64,000 nucleotides of DNA, taken from the NCBI RefSeq assembly GCF_004745635.1, contig NZ_SRLB01000013.1, positions 62,001-126,000 on the forward strand, given 5' to 3'. The notes beneath the pieces were generated by a model. It had not been told where the DNA came from, ran no database searches, and saw only the letters and a program-made list of their open reading frames with translations. This document shows, in pieces, positions 8,946 through 17,138 of this stretch. This DNA comes from Methylobacterium nonmethylotrophicum (GTDB lineage Bacteria; Pseudomonadota; Alphaproteobacteria; Rhizobiales; Beijerinckiaceae). How positions within the stretch are numbered: position 1 is the stretch's first letter; each line of letters begins with the position of its first letter. The position numbers were made by a program, and so were the translations under genes.

Positions 8946-9112
8946 GGTCGCGGTGCAGGTCGAGCCCTACGCCTCCCTCAAGCTGGCGCAGGATCCGGGG
9001 ACCGAGATCCTGCCCGATCCGTGCGCCGGCGGCGCCTCCGGCTTCAGCCGGCACCGCGATGTCGAGAAGCAGATCAAGGGCCGGCTCCTCAACGGCACCC
9101 ACCTTCTGCGCG
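8944..9112 (+). pseudogene. Mannitol/fructuronate dehydrogenase-like remnant
   Basis: Roughly 55 codons. VEPYASLKLAQDP resembles the segment before the active site, and KGRLLNGTHLL matches the K-x-R-x-L-N-G-x-H signature of polyol dehydrogenases of the mannitol dehydrogenase family (Lys and the Asn/His active-site region). Both ends are abruptly replaced by other remnants, so it is an internal scrap of a lost gene. Confidence 0.5.
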
Positions 9113-9310
9113 ATGTTCGCCCCGCCGGAGAGCCCGCGCTGGCTCGTCGCCCACGACCGCCGCGACGAGGCACGCCGGGCCCTCGCCCGGGTCCGGACCG
9201 AGGGCGCGGATCTCGGCGCCGAGATCGCGGCGGTGGCCGAGGCGGTGTCCCGGAGCGCGGACGCGCGGACCCGGGGCTGGCGCGGCCTCACCCGGCAGCA
9301 CTGCCCTCTT
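9113..9310 (+). pseudogene. Sugar-porter MFS transporter remnant
   Basis: PPESPRWLVAHDRRDEARRA, then ALARVR and EIAAVAEAV, is the central cytoplasmic loop signature (P-E-S-P-R-W-L) of sugar-porter MFS transporters; GWRGLTR would lead into helix 7, but the frame stops being transporter-like there. About 65 codons survive. Together with the two preceding scraps it suggests a lost polyol/sugar uptake and oxidation locus. Confidence 0.65.
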
Positions 9311-9573
9311 CAGCTGACGTGGGCAGCGTTGGGACGGGTTGCGCCGTCGGCCCCTATCTCCATCTGATCGGTCGTCGCACTTGCTTGTCTCAAGACGCCG
9401 TATCCGACATTATCTTCGACGATTGCGACAAGCGCCAGATAGCGACTTGTACATGGAGCACTTCGTGATGATCAATCATGCAGCGAACGGGAACTCGTCG
9501 CTCCATGAGCCGGTGAAGGAGTCACTCACCTGTCCTTCTCAGGACGTGGTGGTCGACTTGTCGACGGACGGAG

Positions 9574-9774
9574 CTATGGTTTGTAGCGGTCTGCCGGCGA
9601 GGGCCGATCCGGATCGCCCGCAGGACCCGGCACCGCGGTGAGCCGCCGGTTGATCAAGGAGCGATCGCCCCGCTCGATGTGGTCAGGGTCGCTCTGGCTC
9701 GGGTTTCCGGGGCTCGCCTCGACGCTCCGCTTCGCGAACCCCTCCACGCGATCTTCGCCTTTTGGCTCGGCCAT
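9574..9774 (-). CDS. Small hypothetical protein (doubtful)
   Basis: 66 codons from an ATG with AAGGGCG nine bases upstream: hydrophilic, with DPDHIERGDRSLINRRL, no known motif. It begins just after the stop of a flavoprotein remnant on the same strand. It could be a short orphan gene or a decayed piece; nothing in the sequence decides. Confidence 0.3.
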   Translation of the reverse strand: MAEPKGEDRVEGFAKRSVEASPGNPSQSDPDHIERGDRSLINRRLTAVPGPAGDPDRPSPADRYKP

Positions 9775-9787
9775 CGTCAGCGCCCTT

Positions 9788-9895
9788 CATTCTTCGGAGA
9801 GCCGCTCGGCTCGCCCTTGGTCTGGCGCGCGGCTCAGAGCCTTGGCGGCCTCCAGACCTGCAGATCCGCCTCCGATGATGATCACGCGACAGGTA
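9788..9895 (-). pseudogene. FAD/NAD(P)-dependent oxidoreductase, 5' remnant
   Basis: RVIIIGGGSAGLEAAKALSR is the N-terminal FAD-binding fold of type II NADH dehydrogenase-like flavoproteins (G-x-G-x-x-G-x-E). The sequence then diverges and reaches a stop within 16 codons, so only the first beta-alpha unit survives. Confidence 0.6.
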
Positions 9896-10062
9896 TTCGT
9901 CGTGAGCTATCCTGGACAGGCGCCCAGCCGACGAGCGCTACCTGGATCAGTTCCGAGAACTGCAACCCGAATGCCGTCACTGGGCGCACAAAATTCCCTG
10001 GTGCACTCAGCTGTAAAGGATAAGTTCGTCGACCGGCGAGCGGAAATACGTCGAAACTACGC

Positions 10063-11592
10063 TTACACTCGCCTCAACGCCAGTGCAATGTCCGCTATGA
10101 ATGGCCCTGTCTCCACTTCGGTCGGCACCGAGCCGCCGGCAGTCACCTCGCACGTTTTGCGCAGGAGTCCAGCCTCGGTGTCCCAAGCTGTAACGGAGTA
10201 ACGGCCTGCTCGCAGACCGGGAAGCGCGAGGCGGGGTGAAACAGGACGCCCATCCCGACGCACTTGGCCATTGGCTGCGACCATGTTCGTCCGCAGGCAC
10301 CAGACAATCGCCTGTTCTGTGTCTCCACAGGCGAAGACCGCCACATCTTGCTGTGAAATGTCGATATCCTGGCTCAGATTGCGCCGCCGGAAACGGTTCC
10401 AGTCGATCAATCGCAGAAAGCCGGAGAGGCTACGCTGAGCGGCCCGCATTCCGGCTGTGAGGCGGTGTGGATGCCGGTTCGGCCAGCGCATCCCACCGCC
10501 AACCCCGCCACTCGCCAGATGCGCCCACTGCAGATGGCGAAAGTACTCGTCATCGAAGGCGGCGGGCAGCGTGACGTGCCGATCCTTGAAGCTGTGGATC
10601 GGGCCGTGCTCCGTGTCGAGAAAGGGCCGGCCGTCATGAATCTGGGCCAAACTCTCGCGAACGATCCGTCCCATGGCGATCGCGGGATCGACGGTGTTTC
10701 GCGGGTCGTCGATGGTCCCTTCGGCATAGATATGGATCGTCGCGAAGTCGAGATCGGGATGACGGAAGATCGGCTCCGCCATCGGCAAATGCGATCGCCA
10801 CAGAAGTTCAGGCCCGAACAGTGACACCGTTTGCGGATGGCTACGCCCGTACAGCCTCATCTCGAGCGCCCGGACATGCTGGCTCAGGTCGGCGATGAAG
10901 GGGGCAAAGCCGTCAGCATTGTCCTCGGCATGCGCCGGGTGAATCTCGTTCCAGAGATCCCACCCGAACAGCACGCCGGACCCGCCCCAGCGCTCGACCG
11001 CAAAGGCCAGCCTGTTCTTGATCGCGGCACGCACCGCCTCGTCGAGGAGGAAGCGCGAAGGATGGGCCAGTGGTCCGCCGTTGTGACGATTGTAGGGATG
11101 GTGACGCCAATGCCGCCACATCCAGAACGTGTCGAAGGGCGTGAGCAAGATGCGGAGCCCCACCTTCTCGCACAGGGCGAAGAGGTCGTCCCACACCCGA
11201 ACCATCGCTGGCACAAACCGGCCAACAGGCTGCTCGATGTAGCGATGACGGACCTGAGCATATTCGAGCATCAGGCGCAGGCAGGTGACACCGTGATCTG
11301 CCAGATAGCAGAGGTAAGCTTCAACGGCAGGAAGGTCGCGGCGACGAAAGAGACCGGCGAGTTCGACCCAGCTGATTGCGTCGTTCTGACCGATCGGCGT
11401 CCAAGCAGTGCCTGTCTCGGTAACGAAGTAGGGCGCACCAAATTTTGCAACTTGGATCCAGGGTAGCGGTCGGGACTCACGGCTTTCAATGTGACCAGCT
11501 TTTTGGGAACCTGCCGTGCAATGTCTCTTGAGTTTGATATCATCAGCAGCCTCCAAACGGAAACCGTGGCTACGTTGCTCGTACTCATCCAT
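10063..11592 (-). CDS. Glycoside hydrolase (GH5/cellulase-like TIM barrel)
   Basis: 509-residue protein with the (beta/alpha)8 barrel pattern of clan GH-A: FGWDLWNEIHP carries the acid/base Glu (about residue 216) after an Asn, and FLDTEHGPIH the nucleophile Glu (about 328); TPFDTFWMWR and HPYNRHNGGP line the cleft. After residue ~420 comes a beta-rich C-terminal domain. No signal peptide is evident, although an upstream TTG at 11625 would add 11 residues. Substrate not deducible (beta-mannan, glucan or glucocerebroside types all fit). Base composition is visibly less GC-rich than neighbours, with more A/T-ending codons, which suggests recent acquisition. Confidence 0.72.
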   Translation of the reverse strand: MDEYEQRSHGFRLEAADDIKLKRHCTAGSQKAGHIESRESRPLPWIQVAKFGAPYFVTETGTAWTPIGQNDAISWVELAGLFRRRDLPAVEAYLCYLADHGVTCLRLMLEYAQVRHRYIEQPVGRFVPAMVRVWDDLFALCEKVGLRILLTPFDTFWMWRHWRHHPYNRHNGGPLAHPSRFLLDEAVRAAIKNRLAFAVERWGGSGVLFGWDLWNEIHPAHAEDNADGFAPFIADLSQHVRALEMRLYGRSHPQTVSLFGPELLWRSHLPMAEPIFRHPDLDFATIHIYAEGTIDDPRNTVDPAIAMGRIVRESLAQIHDGRPFLDTEHGPIHSFKDRHVTLPAAFDDEYFRHLQWAHLASGGVGGGMRWPNRHPHRLTAGMRAAQRSLSGFLRLIDWNRFRRRNLSQDIDISQQDVAVFACGDTEQAIVWCLRTNMVAANGQVRRDGRPVSPRLALPGLRAGRYSVTAWDTEAGLLRKTCEVTAGGSVPTEVETGPFIADIALALRRV

Positions 11593-11710
11593 TTGACAGC
11601 AAACTCTCAGGGCTATCCCGGCCAAACTTCATCAAAATTCGAGACGAGATGTTTGCGATAGGCCGTGAGTTCTATCATGCCGATTATTGCCTCCCAGACG
11701 GTCGCCCTGC

Positions 11711-13189
11711 TCAAGTTCCACAGAACGTCCGGTACCCGATGCCGCCATCTCTCGGGGCCTCGGCGTAGCGCGCATGCATCGGCTGATCCTCGTATGGTCT
11801 TGAGAGAACTGCCAGAAGATCCTCGAAAGGTGCAAAATCGGCGCGCTCGACAGCGGCTTCGATCATCTCCTCCACGCGGTGATTGCGCGGGATGAAGGCC
11901 GGATTGACCGCGCGCATGGCGGCCGCCTTGGAGGCCGCGTCGCCCGGTTCCTCGGCCTGCCGCTGTCGCCAGCGAACGGCCCAGCGGTCATACGCGGTCG
12001 GATCGACGAACAGGCTGCGCACCGCCTCGTCAGCCTCGGCCGCCTCGCAGGCCCGGCTCAGGTTCCGGAACGTGAGCGTGAAGTCGGCCTGGTTCTCGGC
12101 CATCAGCTTGAGGAGGTCCCCGGCCAGAGCTGGATCTCCGTCCTGCATGGTCGCAAGACCGAGCTTGCGATTGAGGCCGCCGTGGAAGGCGGCCTCGAAC
12201 CGCGGCCCGAAACTGCCGAGGGCCTCTTCGGCCTCGGTCACGGCTCGCGGCTCGTCCGGATCCAGGAGCGGCAGCAGGGCCTCCGCCAGGCGGCTCAGGT
12301 TCCACAGCGCGATCTGCGGCTGAGCACCGTAGGCATAGCGTGCATGCTGGTCGATGGAACTGAAGACGGTTCGAGGATGGTAGGCGTCCATGAAGGCGCA
12401 GGGGCCGTAATCGATGGTCTCACCGGCGACCGACATGTTGTCGGTGTTCATCACCCCGTGGATGAAGCCGACGAGCAGCCATCGGGCGACGAGATCGGCT
12501 TGGCGCGCTGCGACATCGGCGAGGAGGGCGCGATACGGCTTCTCGGCCGCCCTGGCCTCCGGGTAGTGCCGCTCCAGCACGTGGTCGGCCAGCGCGCGCA
12601 GGCCCGCGATGTCATCGCGCGCGGCGAAGAACTGGAAGGTGCCGACACGGATGTGACTGGCCGCGACGCGGGTGAGCACCGCGCCCGGGAGCAGGGTCTC
12701 GCGGACGACGCGTCCGCCCGTCGCGACGGCAGCCAATGCGCGAGTGGTCGGTATGCCGAGAGCCGCCATGGCCTCGCTGACCAGATACTCGCGCAGCACC
12801 GGACCGAGGGCTGCCCGCCCGTCCCCCCGGCGCGAGAACGGCGTCGGACCCGAGCCCTTCAGCTGGATGTCACGGCGCTGGCCGTCACGGTCGAGGATCT
12901 CACCGAGCAAGAGGGCGCGTCCGTCGCCGAGTTGCGGCACGAAATTCCCGAACTGGTGGCCGGCATAGGCGGTGGCAATCGGCTCGGATCCCTCGGCAAG
13001 GCGGTTTCCAGCCAAGATCTCGGTGCCGTCAGCGCTCGCAAGCCAGTCTGGATCAAGGCCGAGGTTCAACGCGAGCGCACGGTTCAGGTGGATCAGCTGC
13101 GGCTCGGGAACGGGTGTCGGCTGGGTACGAGCGAAGAAGCGGTCAGGTAGGCGGGCGTAGCTGTTGTCGAACGGGATCTGGGGCTTCAT
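11711..13189 (-). CDS. selO: Protein adenylyltransferase SelO (YdiU/UPF0061)
   Basis: 492-residue pseudokinase-fold enzyme that transfers AMP from ATP to Ser/Thr/Tyr of target proteins in oxidative stress. The family hallmarks are all present: FDNSYARLPDRFFAR at the N-terminus, AYAGHQFGNFVPQLGDGRA (nucleotide loop), QLKGSGPTPFSRRGDGRAAL, GIPTTRALA, and the metal site HGVMNTDNMS followed by DYGPCAFMD. Full length. No transit or signal sequence. It is followed by a 118-bp gap before the lower-GC glycoside hydrolase on the same strand. Confidence 0.95.
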   Translation of the reverse strand: MKPQIPFDNSYARLPDRFFARTQPTPVPEPQLIHLNRALALNLGLDPDWLASADGTEILAGNRLAEGSEPIATAYAGHQFGNFVPQLGDGRALLLGEILDRDGQRRDIQLKGSGPTPFSRRGDGRAALGPVLREYLVSEAMAALGIPTTRALAAVATGGRVVRETLLPGAVLTRVAASHIRVGTFQFFAARDDIAGLRALADHVLERHYPEARAAEKPYRALLADVAARQADLVARWLLVGFIHGVMNTDNMSVAGETIDYGPCAFMDAYHPRTVFSSIDQHARYAYGAQPQIALWNLSRLAEALLPLLDPDEPRAVTEAEEALGSFGPRFEAAFHGGLNRKLGLATMQDGDPALAGDLLKLMAENQADFTLTFRNLSRACEAAEADEAVRSLFVDPTAYDRWAVRWRQRQAEEPGDAASKAAAMRAVNPAFIPRNHRVEEMIEAAVERADFAPFEDLLAVLSRPYEDQPMHARYAEAPRDGGIGYRTFCGT

Positions 13190-13561
13190 GCGCGCACATG
13201 GTTGTGAGGAAGCTGCATAGGGCCAACGGTGAGAGGAGCTTCAGGTTCAAATCAGCGGATCGTTGCACTCAGCTCTCAGTCGGCCTTTCAAGCCGTTCTG
13301 TGACGACGCGCCCCGAATCCCGCAGGGCGCCGCAGCGATCGCAAGCACTGAGCCTTGCTGGCGCGAGCTTCTGGTGCGGACGATTCCGGATCGGCCCCGG
13401 ATGCGGATCGCCCGAAGTGGTGACCTCGGGCCATGGTCCGGCGCGCCCGACGCGCGACGACCACGGGACCGGCAGGCGAGAAGCTTCCAATGTGGTAATT
13501 GTAAATTAGCGGCTGTATCCCAATCTGTAACACGTGCAGTCAGCGGAAATTGGGAAATTCC
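13190..13561. other. Gene-free region
   Basis: No supported gene. Open frames on both strands lack family motifs and ribosome sites. The last 60 bases turn A+T-rich and probably hold the promoter of the small gene at 13562. Confidence 0.6.
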
Positions 13562-13804
13562 ATGCATATCGATGACATCATTCGCGAAAAGGCGGCCGAG
13601 GATGGTCAATTTGCTATTGCCTATGCAATTCAGCAACTTGCTCATCAATTATATAGATTAGGCATCGGAAGCGCGTCGACAGATGTTGGGGCATTGGAAT
13701 ACGTAGGTGGCCAGGTTGGTAAAGTTGCCGATGCTTTGAATAAAGTTTCATTGTCAATGGGAGAGGTGGCCACGGTCAGGCCTCCTGACGAGTCGGGCGC
13801 ATAG
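13562..13804 (+). CDS. Small hypothetical protein
   Basis: 80 residues, MHIDDIIREKAAEDGQFAIA, helical, with LAHQLYRLGIGS and a C-terminal acidic end; no domain recognised. The gene and its upstream 60 bp are far more A+T-rich than the flanks, typical of transferred or orphan genes. ATG chosen; a TTG four codons upstream is also possible. A GC-rich stem-loop 38 bp past the stop could terminate it. Confidence 0.55.
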   Translation: MHIDDIIREKAAEDGQFAIAYAIQQLAHQLYRLGIGSASTDVGALEYVGGQVGKVADALNKVSLSMGEVATVRPPDESGA

Positions 13805-13842
13805 TCGTTACCATTTCCTGGATACGACGTTGCTCTGAGGAA

Positions 13843-13875
13843 GGCCCCTGGCTGCCCGACGGCAGGCCGGGGGCC
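13843..13875 (+). terminator. Stem-loop after the small gene
   Basis: Arms GGCCCCTGGC and GCCGGGGGCC pair over 10 positions (one G-T wobble) around a 13-base loop. It lies 38 bp after the stop at 13804. There is no T-run, so it is a terminator candidate only. Confidence 0.4.
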
Positions 13876-14346
13876 ACGTCGTCAGGCCTTCTTGGACAGC
13901 ATTGGGGCGGGCCCGCCCATCGGCGCGTTCACGGGCGTCCAGACGCCGCCGGAGCATCGCCATGACTTGGCGGACTGGGTTGCGGATGCGCACGTTCCTT
14001 CGCGCCGAGCCAAGCGACGCGACGCCGACGGACGCCCGATGGGCCGAGCCGGCCCTACCGACCGAAGCCGGCCGGCCGAACAGGCAAGACCCCGCATAGT
14101 CTGCAGGATCGTCCCTGAGGCATTCCTCGTGCGGAGGGCCGACGTGAACGAACTGATGCATGTTATTGCTTCACGCATCATGATGAGCTCTGATCTCGCC
14201 GAGCCGAAGCTCGTTATAGTGACGCCCGATCACGCAGCCTGAGAATGATAGATCGCCGATTCCGAGGGCGTTGAGCTGCCATAACTCGTGGGCTGAACGC
14301 ACGCGCGGGCGGGCTCTCGGCTCCTTCGACGCGTCAGAGGTGTGCG
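13876..14346. other. Gene-free region
   Basis: Several open frames cross this stretch on both strands, but none shows a recognisable motif or convincing start. A minus-strand frame ending MGGPAPMLSKKA at 13882 could be the tail of a decayed gene. Treated as non-coding. Confidence 0.5.
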
Positions 14347-15090
14347 ATGACGGACCAACACGATGGGCGCCTCCCAGAGGATCGCAGCGACGGTCCGGCC
14401 GGCGCTCGCGCCACGGCGCGCGCGGGGTCGTGGGCCGGCCGGCGACGAGGGGGGCATGACGGTCTCGGCGGCGTTTCCAGCCCCGGCCTGGTCGGCCTTG
14501 CCCTCGCGGCCGCCGCCGGTGTCGCCGTCATCGGTCTGATCGGCGCCGGGACGGGTCCCGCGAGCCGAACCGGGGCGGGGCCGACCCGTCGGCGGTCGGC
14601 CGCGACGCCGGAGCCGGAGATCACGCGCTCGATCACGATCGAGGATGTGTCCGCGGACGAGCTCTACCGTCGCTGGCGCGACCCGGACACCTTGCGCCGG
14701 GTCATGGCGCCCTTCGCCGATGTCGAGCCTACGGGTGACGGGCAGACGCGCTGGAGCGCCGGACACGATCTCGGGTCCTGGGAGATGCGCCTCGTCGATG
14801 ACCGGCCCGGCGAGGTCCTGCGCTGGGAGGCACAGGGCGAGGGCGCCCTGGTCCGGGAAGCCTCGGTGCGCTTCCACCCCGCCGGCGGCGATCGCGGCAC
14901 GGTGGTGACCCTGCGCGCCAGCCTCGATCCGCCCGGCGGCATGCTCGGCCGGGTCGCGGCACGGATGCTGGGCGGCGCGATCCCGGCGACGCTGGCGGGC
15001 AAGTCGCTCCACTTCTTCAAGGCCCTCGTCCAGACCGGCGAGATCCCCACGACCGACCGCCAGCCTGCGGCCCGGCCCGATCCCCGCTGA
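14347..15090 (+). CDS. SRPBCC-fold (polyketide cyclase/START-like) membrane-anchored protein
   Basis: 247 residues. A charged N-terminus of ~45 residues is followed by one transmembrane helix (GLVGLALAAAAGVAVIGLIG), then from about residue 95 a SRPBCC domain: RSITIEDVSADELYRRWRDP, followed by W-E-M-R-L-V-D-D and the terminal helix LHFFKALVQTGEIPTTD. This family binds hydrophobic ligands. It is 14 bp upstream of a Zn-dependent alcohol dehydrogenase, a conserved two-gene cassette in Methylobacterium-like genomes. Ligand unknown. Confidence 0.8.
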   Translation: MTDQHDGRLPEDRSDGPAGARATARAGSWAGRRRGGHDGLGGVSSPGLVGLALAAAAGVAVIGLIGAGTGPASRTGAGPTRRRSAATPEPEITRSITIEDVSADELYRRWRDPDTLRRVMAPFADVEPTGDGQTRWSAGHDLGSWEMRLVDDRPGEVLRWEAQGEGALVREASVRFHPAGGDRGTVVTLRASLDPPGGMLGRVAARMLGGAIPATLAGKSLHFFKALVQTGEIPTTDRQPAARPDPR

Positions 15091-15104
15091 CGAGGAGGCT
15101 TCAC

Positions 15105-16274
15105 ATGCGCGCGCTCATCTGGAACGGCGTCAACGACCTGCGCGTCGAGACGGTCAAGGATCCCGAGATCGTCAATCCGCATGACTGCATCCTGCGGGTC
15201 ACCATGTCGACCACCTGCGGCTCGGACCTGCATTTCATCGACGGCTACATCCCGACCATGAAGGCCGGGGACGTCATCGGCCACGAGTTCATGGGCGTCG
15301 TCGAGGAGGTCGGGCCCGAGGTGCGGAAGGTCAAGAAGGGCGACCGGGTCGTCGTCCCGTCCTTCATCACCTGCGGGCAATGCTGGTACTGCAAGAACAA
15401 GCTGCATTCGCTGTGCGACAACACCCATCCCAAGCCGGAGCTGCAGGAGCCCGTCTTCGGCTATGCGACCGCCGGCATCTACGGCTACACGCATGCCTTC
15501 GGCGGCTATGCCGGGGCGCACGCCCAGTACGTCCGCGTGCCCTTCGCCGACAACGACTGCTTCAAGGCGCCGGACGGCCTGCCGGACGAGCAGGTCCTGT
15601 TTCTCTCCGACGCGGCCCCGACCGGCTACATGGGGGCGGATTTCTGCAACATCCGGCGCGGGGACGTGGTCGCGGTCTGGGGCTGCGGCGGCGTCGGCCT
15701 GATGGCCCAGAAGAGCGCCTTCCTGATGGGGGCCGAGCGGGTGATCGGGATCGACCGCATGCCCGAGCGGCTGCGGATGGCCCGCGAGCATGTCGGCTCC
15801 GAGACCATCAACTACGAGGAGGTCGACAGCGTGCTGGAGGTGCTGCGGGAGATGACGGGCGGGCGGGGTCCCGATTCCTGCATCGACGCGGTCGGCATGG
15901 AGGCGCACGGCACCGGCCTGCAATACGCCTACGACCGCGCCAAGCAGCTCACCTTCATGCAGACGGATCGCGGCCAGGCCCTGCGCGAGGCCATCCTGGC
16001 CTGCCGGAAGGGCGGGACGCTCTCGATCCTCGGCGTCTACGGCGTGATGGACAAGTTTCCGATCGGGGCGATCATGAACAAGGGCATGACCGTGCGCACC
16101 GCCCAGCAGCACGGGCAGGCCTACATGGACCGCCTGCTCGACCACGCCCAGAAAGGCGAACTGAACCCGTCGTTCCTGGCGACTCACCGCTTCTCGCTCG
16201 AGGACGCGCCGCGGGGATATGCCATGTTCAAGCACAAGACCGACGGCTGCGTCCGATCCGTGTTCATTCCTTGA
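15105..16274 (+). CDS. Zinc-dependent alcohol dehydrogenase (medium chain, class III-like)
   Basis: 389 residues. Catalytic zinc ligands: Cys in TTCGSDLHF and His-Glu in GHEFMG; structural zinc: four Cys in CGQCWYCKNKLHSLC. The Rossmann motif is VWGCGGVGLMAQ. The pattern, including FGYATAGIYGYTHAFGGYAG and C-terminal DGCVRSVFIP, is that of the glutathione-independent formaldehyde/alcohol dehydrogenase branch. GAGGAGG sits 9 bases before the ATG. It shares the architecture of the enzyme at 24158-25333, so the two are paralogues. Substrate unknown, NAD(P)-linked by family. Confidence 0.88.
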   Translation: MRALIWNGVNDLRVETVKDPEIVNPHDCILRVTMSTTCGSDLHFIDGYIPTMKAGDVIGHEFMGVVEEVGPEVRKVKKGDRVVVPSFITCGQCWYCKNKLHSLCDNTHPKPELQEPVFGYATAGIYGYTHAFGGYAGAHAQYVRVPFADNDCFKAPDGLPDEQVLFLSDAAPTGYMGADFCNIRRGDVVAVWGCGGVGLMAQKSAFLMGAERVIGIDRMPERLRMAREHVGSETINYEEVDSVLEVLREMTGGRGPDSCIDAVGMEAHGTGLQYAYDRAKQLTFMQTDRGQALREAILACRKGGTLSILGVYGVMDKFPIGAIMNKGMTVRTAQQHGQAYMDRLLDHAQKGELNPSFLATHRFSLEDAPRGYAMFKHKTDGCVRSVFIP

Positions 16275-16396
16275 TGGTCTGGCAAGGCAAAAGCAGATGT
16301 GAGGTCACGGCAGGGCCGGGCGTCACCGCCTCGTGCTTCGGGCGACCGGCTCTCTGAGCCGGTTTGGTTCGTCCAGCACGATGAACACCCTCCCTC

Positions 16397-16536
16397 GTCG
16401 TTCCAGGGCTGCGCGGCGGAGCCCGAAATCCAAAAAAAAACATCGGTGGGCGGTACGCGCTCCGCTCTCTTCCGACCCCCCCCCCCCCCCCCGGCATTTC
16501 TGGATTCTGGGCTCCGCTGCGCGGCCCCGGAGTGAC
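16397..16536. repeat. Palindromic intergenic repeat with poly-A and poly-C in the centre
   Basis: Two 36-bp arms (16397-16432 and 16501-16536) are inverted copies differing at only a handful of positions, so they could fold into a long hairpin. The centre contains a run of nine A (16432-16440) and a run of 17 C (16476-16492). Such REP/BIME-like hairpins with the gcgcggcggagcccgaaat core occur between genes in alphaproteobacteria. Not coding, although GC-rich frames cross it. Confidence 0.7.
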
Positions 16537-17138
16537 GCGGTGGGACAGAGATCGGTCCGAGCAAGTCAAACAGGCCCTCGGAGTGGCCGCCATGTCAGCG
16601 TCGCAGGCCTCGCAACGGCGATCTTGCGCACCGGAAGCCACGTGGCTTCCCAAAAAGCTCGTTCCGGGTCGACAGTCTGCCGTCGGTTGCGCCGCGAGCG
16701 CGAATTGCCGTTGCCGCTCCTTGTCCCAGTCGCATCGGATCGCAGGTGTCGTGCGGCGCAATCATGGGGTCTCGATGCGCGCACGAGAACGTCGAATCGT
16801 CTCGGACAAGATGCCAGTTGGTTCAAAATCTCATCTCGGGATTGGGCAGGAGCGCGGCCATGCATGGTCAATCTAGCATAAAAAAACACACGCCTATAAA
16901 TAGATAATCGAATGATCGTAAGTTTCTGAGATAATTTTAACTACTGCTCTAGATCGATGTGCGCGAATTCCATGTCGAAGTATTTATTTTTGGAAAATTA
17001 ATATTGTTTAATTTATCATGTCAGATCAGATGGCCCCTTATCATATCGGCTCCAATCGTTTGTTGTACTTCTCGACATCATAAGTGATTGCAGCAGCGCC
17101 GATGATCCACTTCGAGTTGAACCTCGAAGGAGGTCGCC
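16537..17138. other. Gene-free region with A+T-rich promoter zone
   Basis: No supported gene. From about 16875 to 17100 the base composition falls far below that of the flanks, and the region ends in a strong ribosome site before the regulator at 17139. It is the likely promoter region of that gene. Confidence 0.6.

Noticed and set aside
13247..13661. Frames of ~130 codons on both strands
   Set aside because: No start signal or motif; overlap the small gene at 13562 in other frames.
16262..16277. TTGATGGTCTGGCAA as a FixK box
   Set aside because: Spacer is seven, not six, and it overlaps the end of a gene with nothing downstream.
16432..16492. Homopolymers as a phase-variable switch of a gene
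   Set aside because: No supported reading frame contains them; kept only as a repeat feature.
16264..16881. Frames on both strands across the inverted repeat, with poly-Gly or poly-Pro
   Set aside because: Coding potential is an artefact of the repeat and the C-tract.
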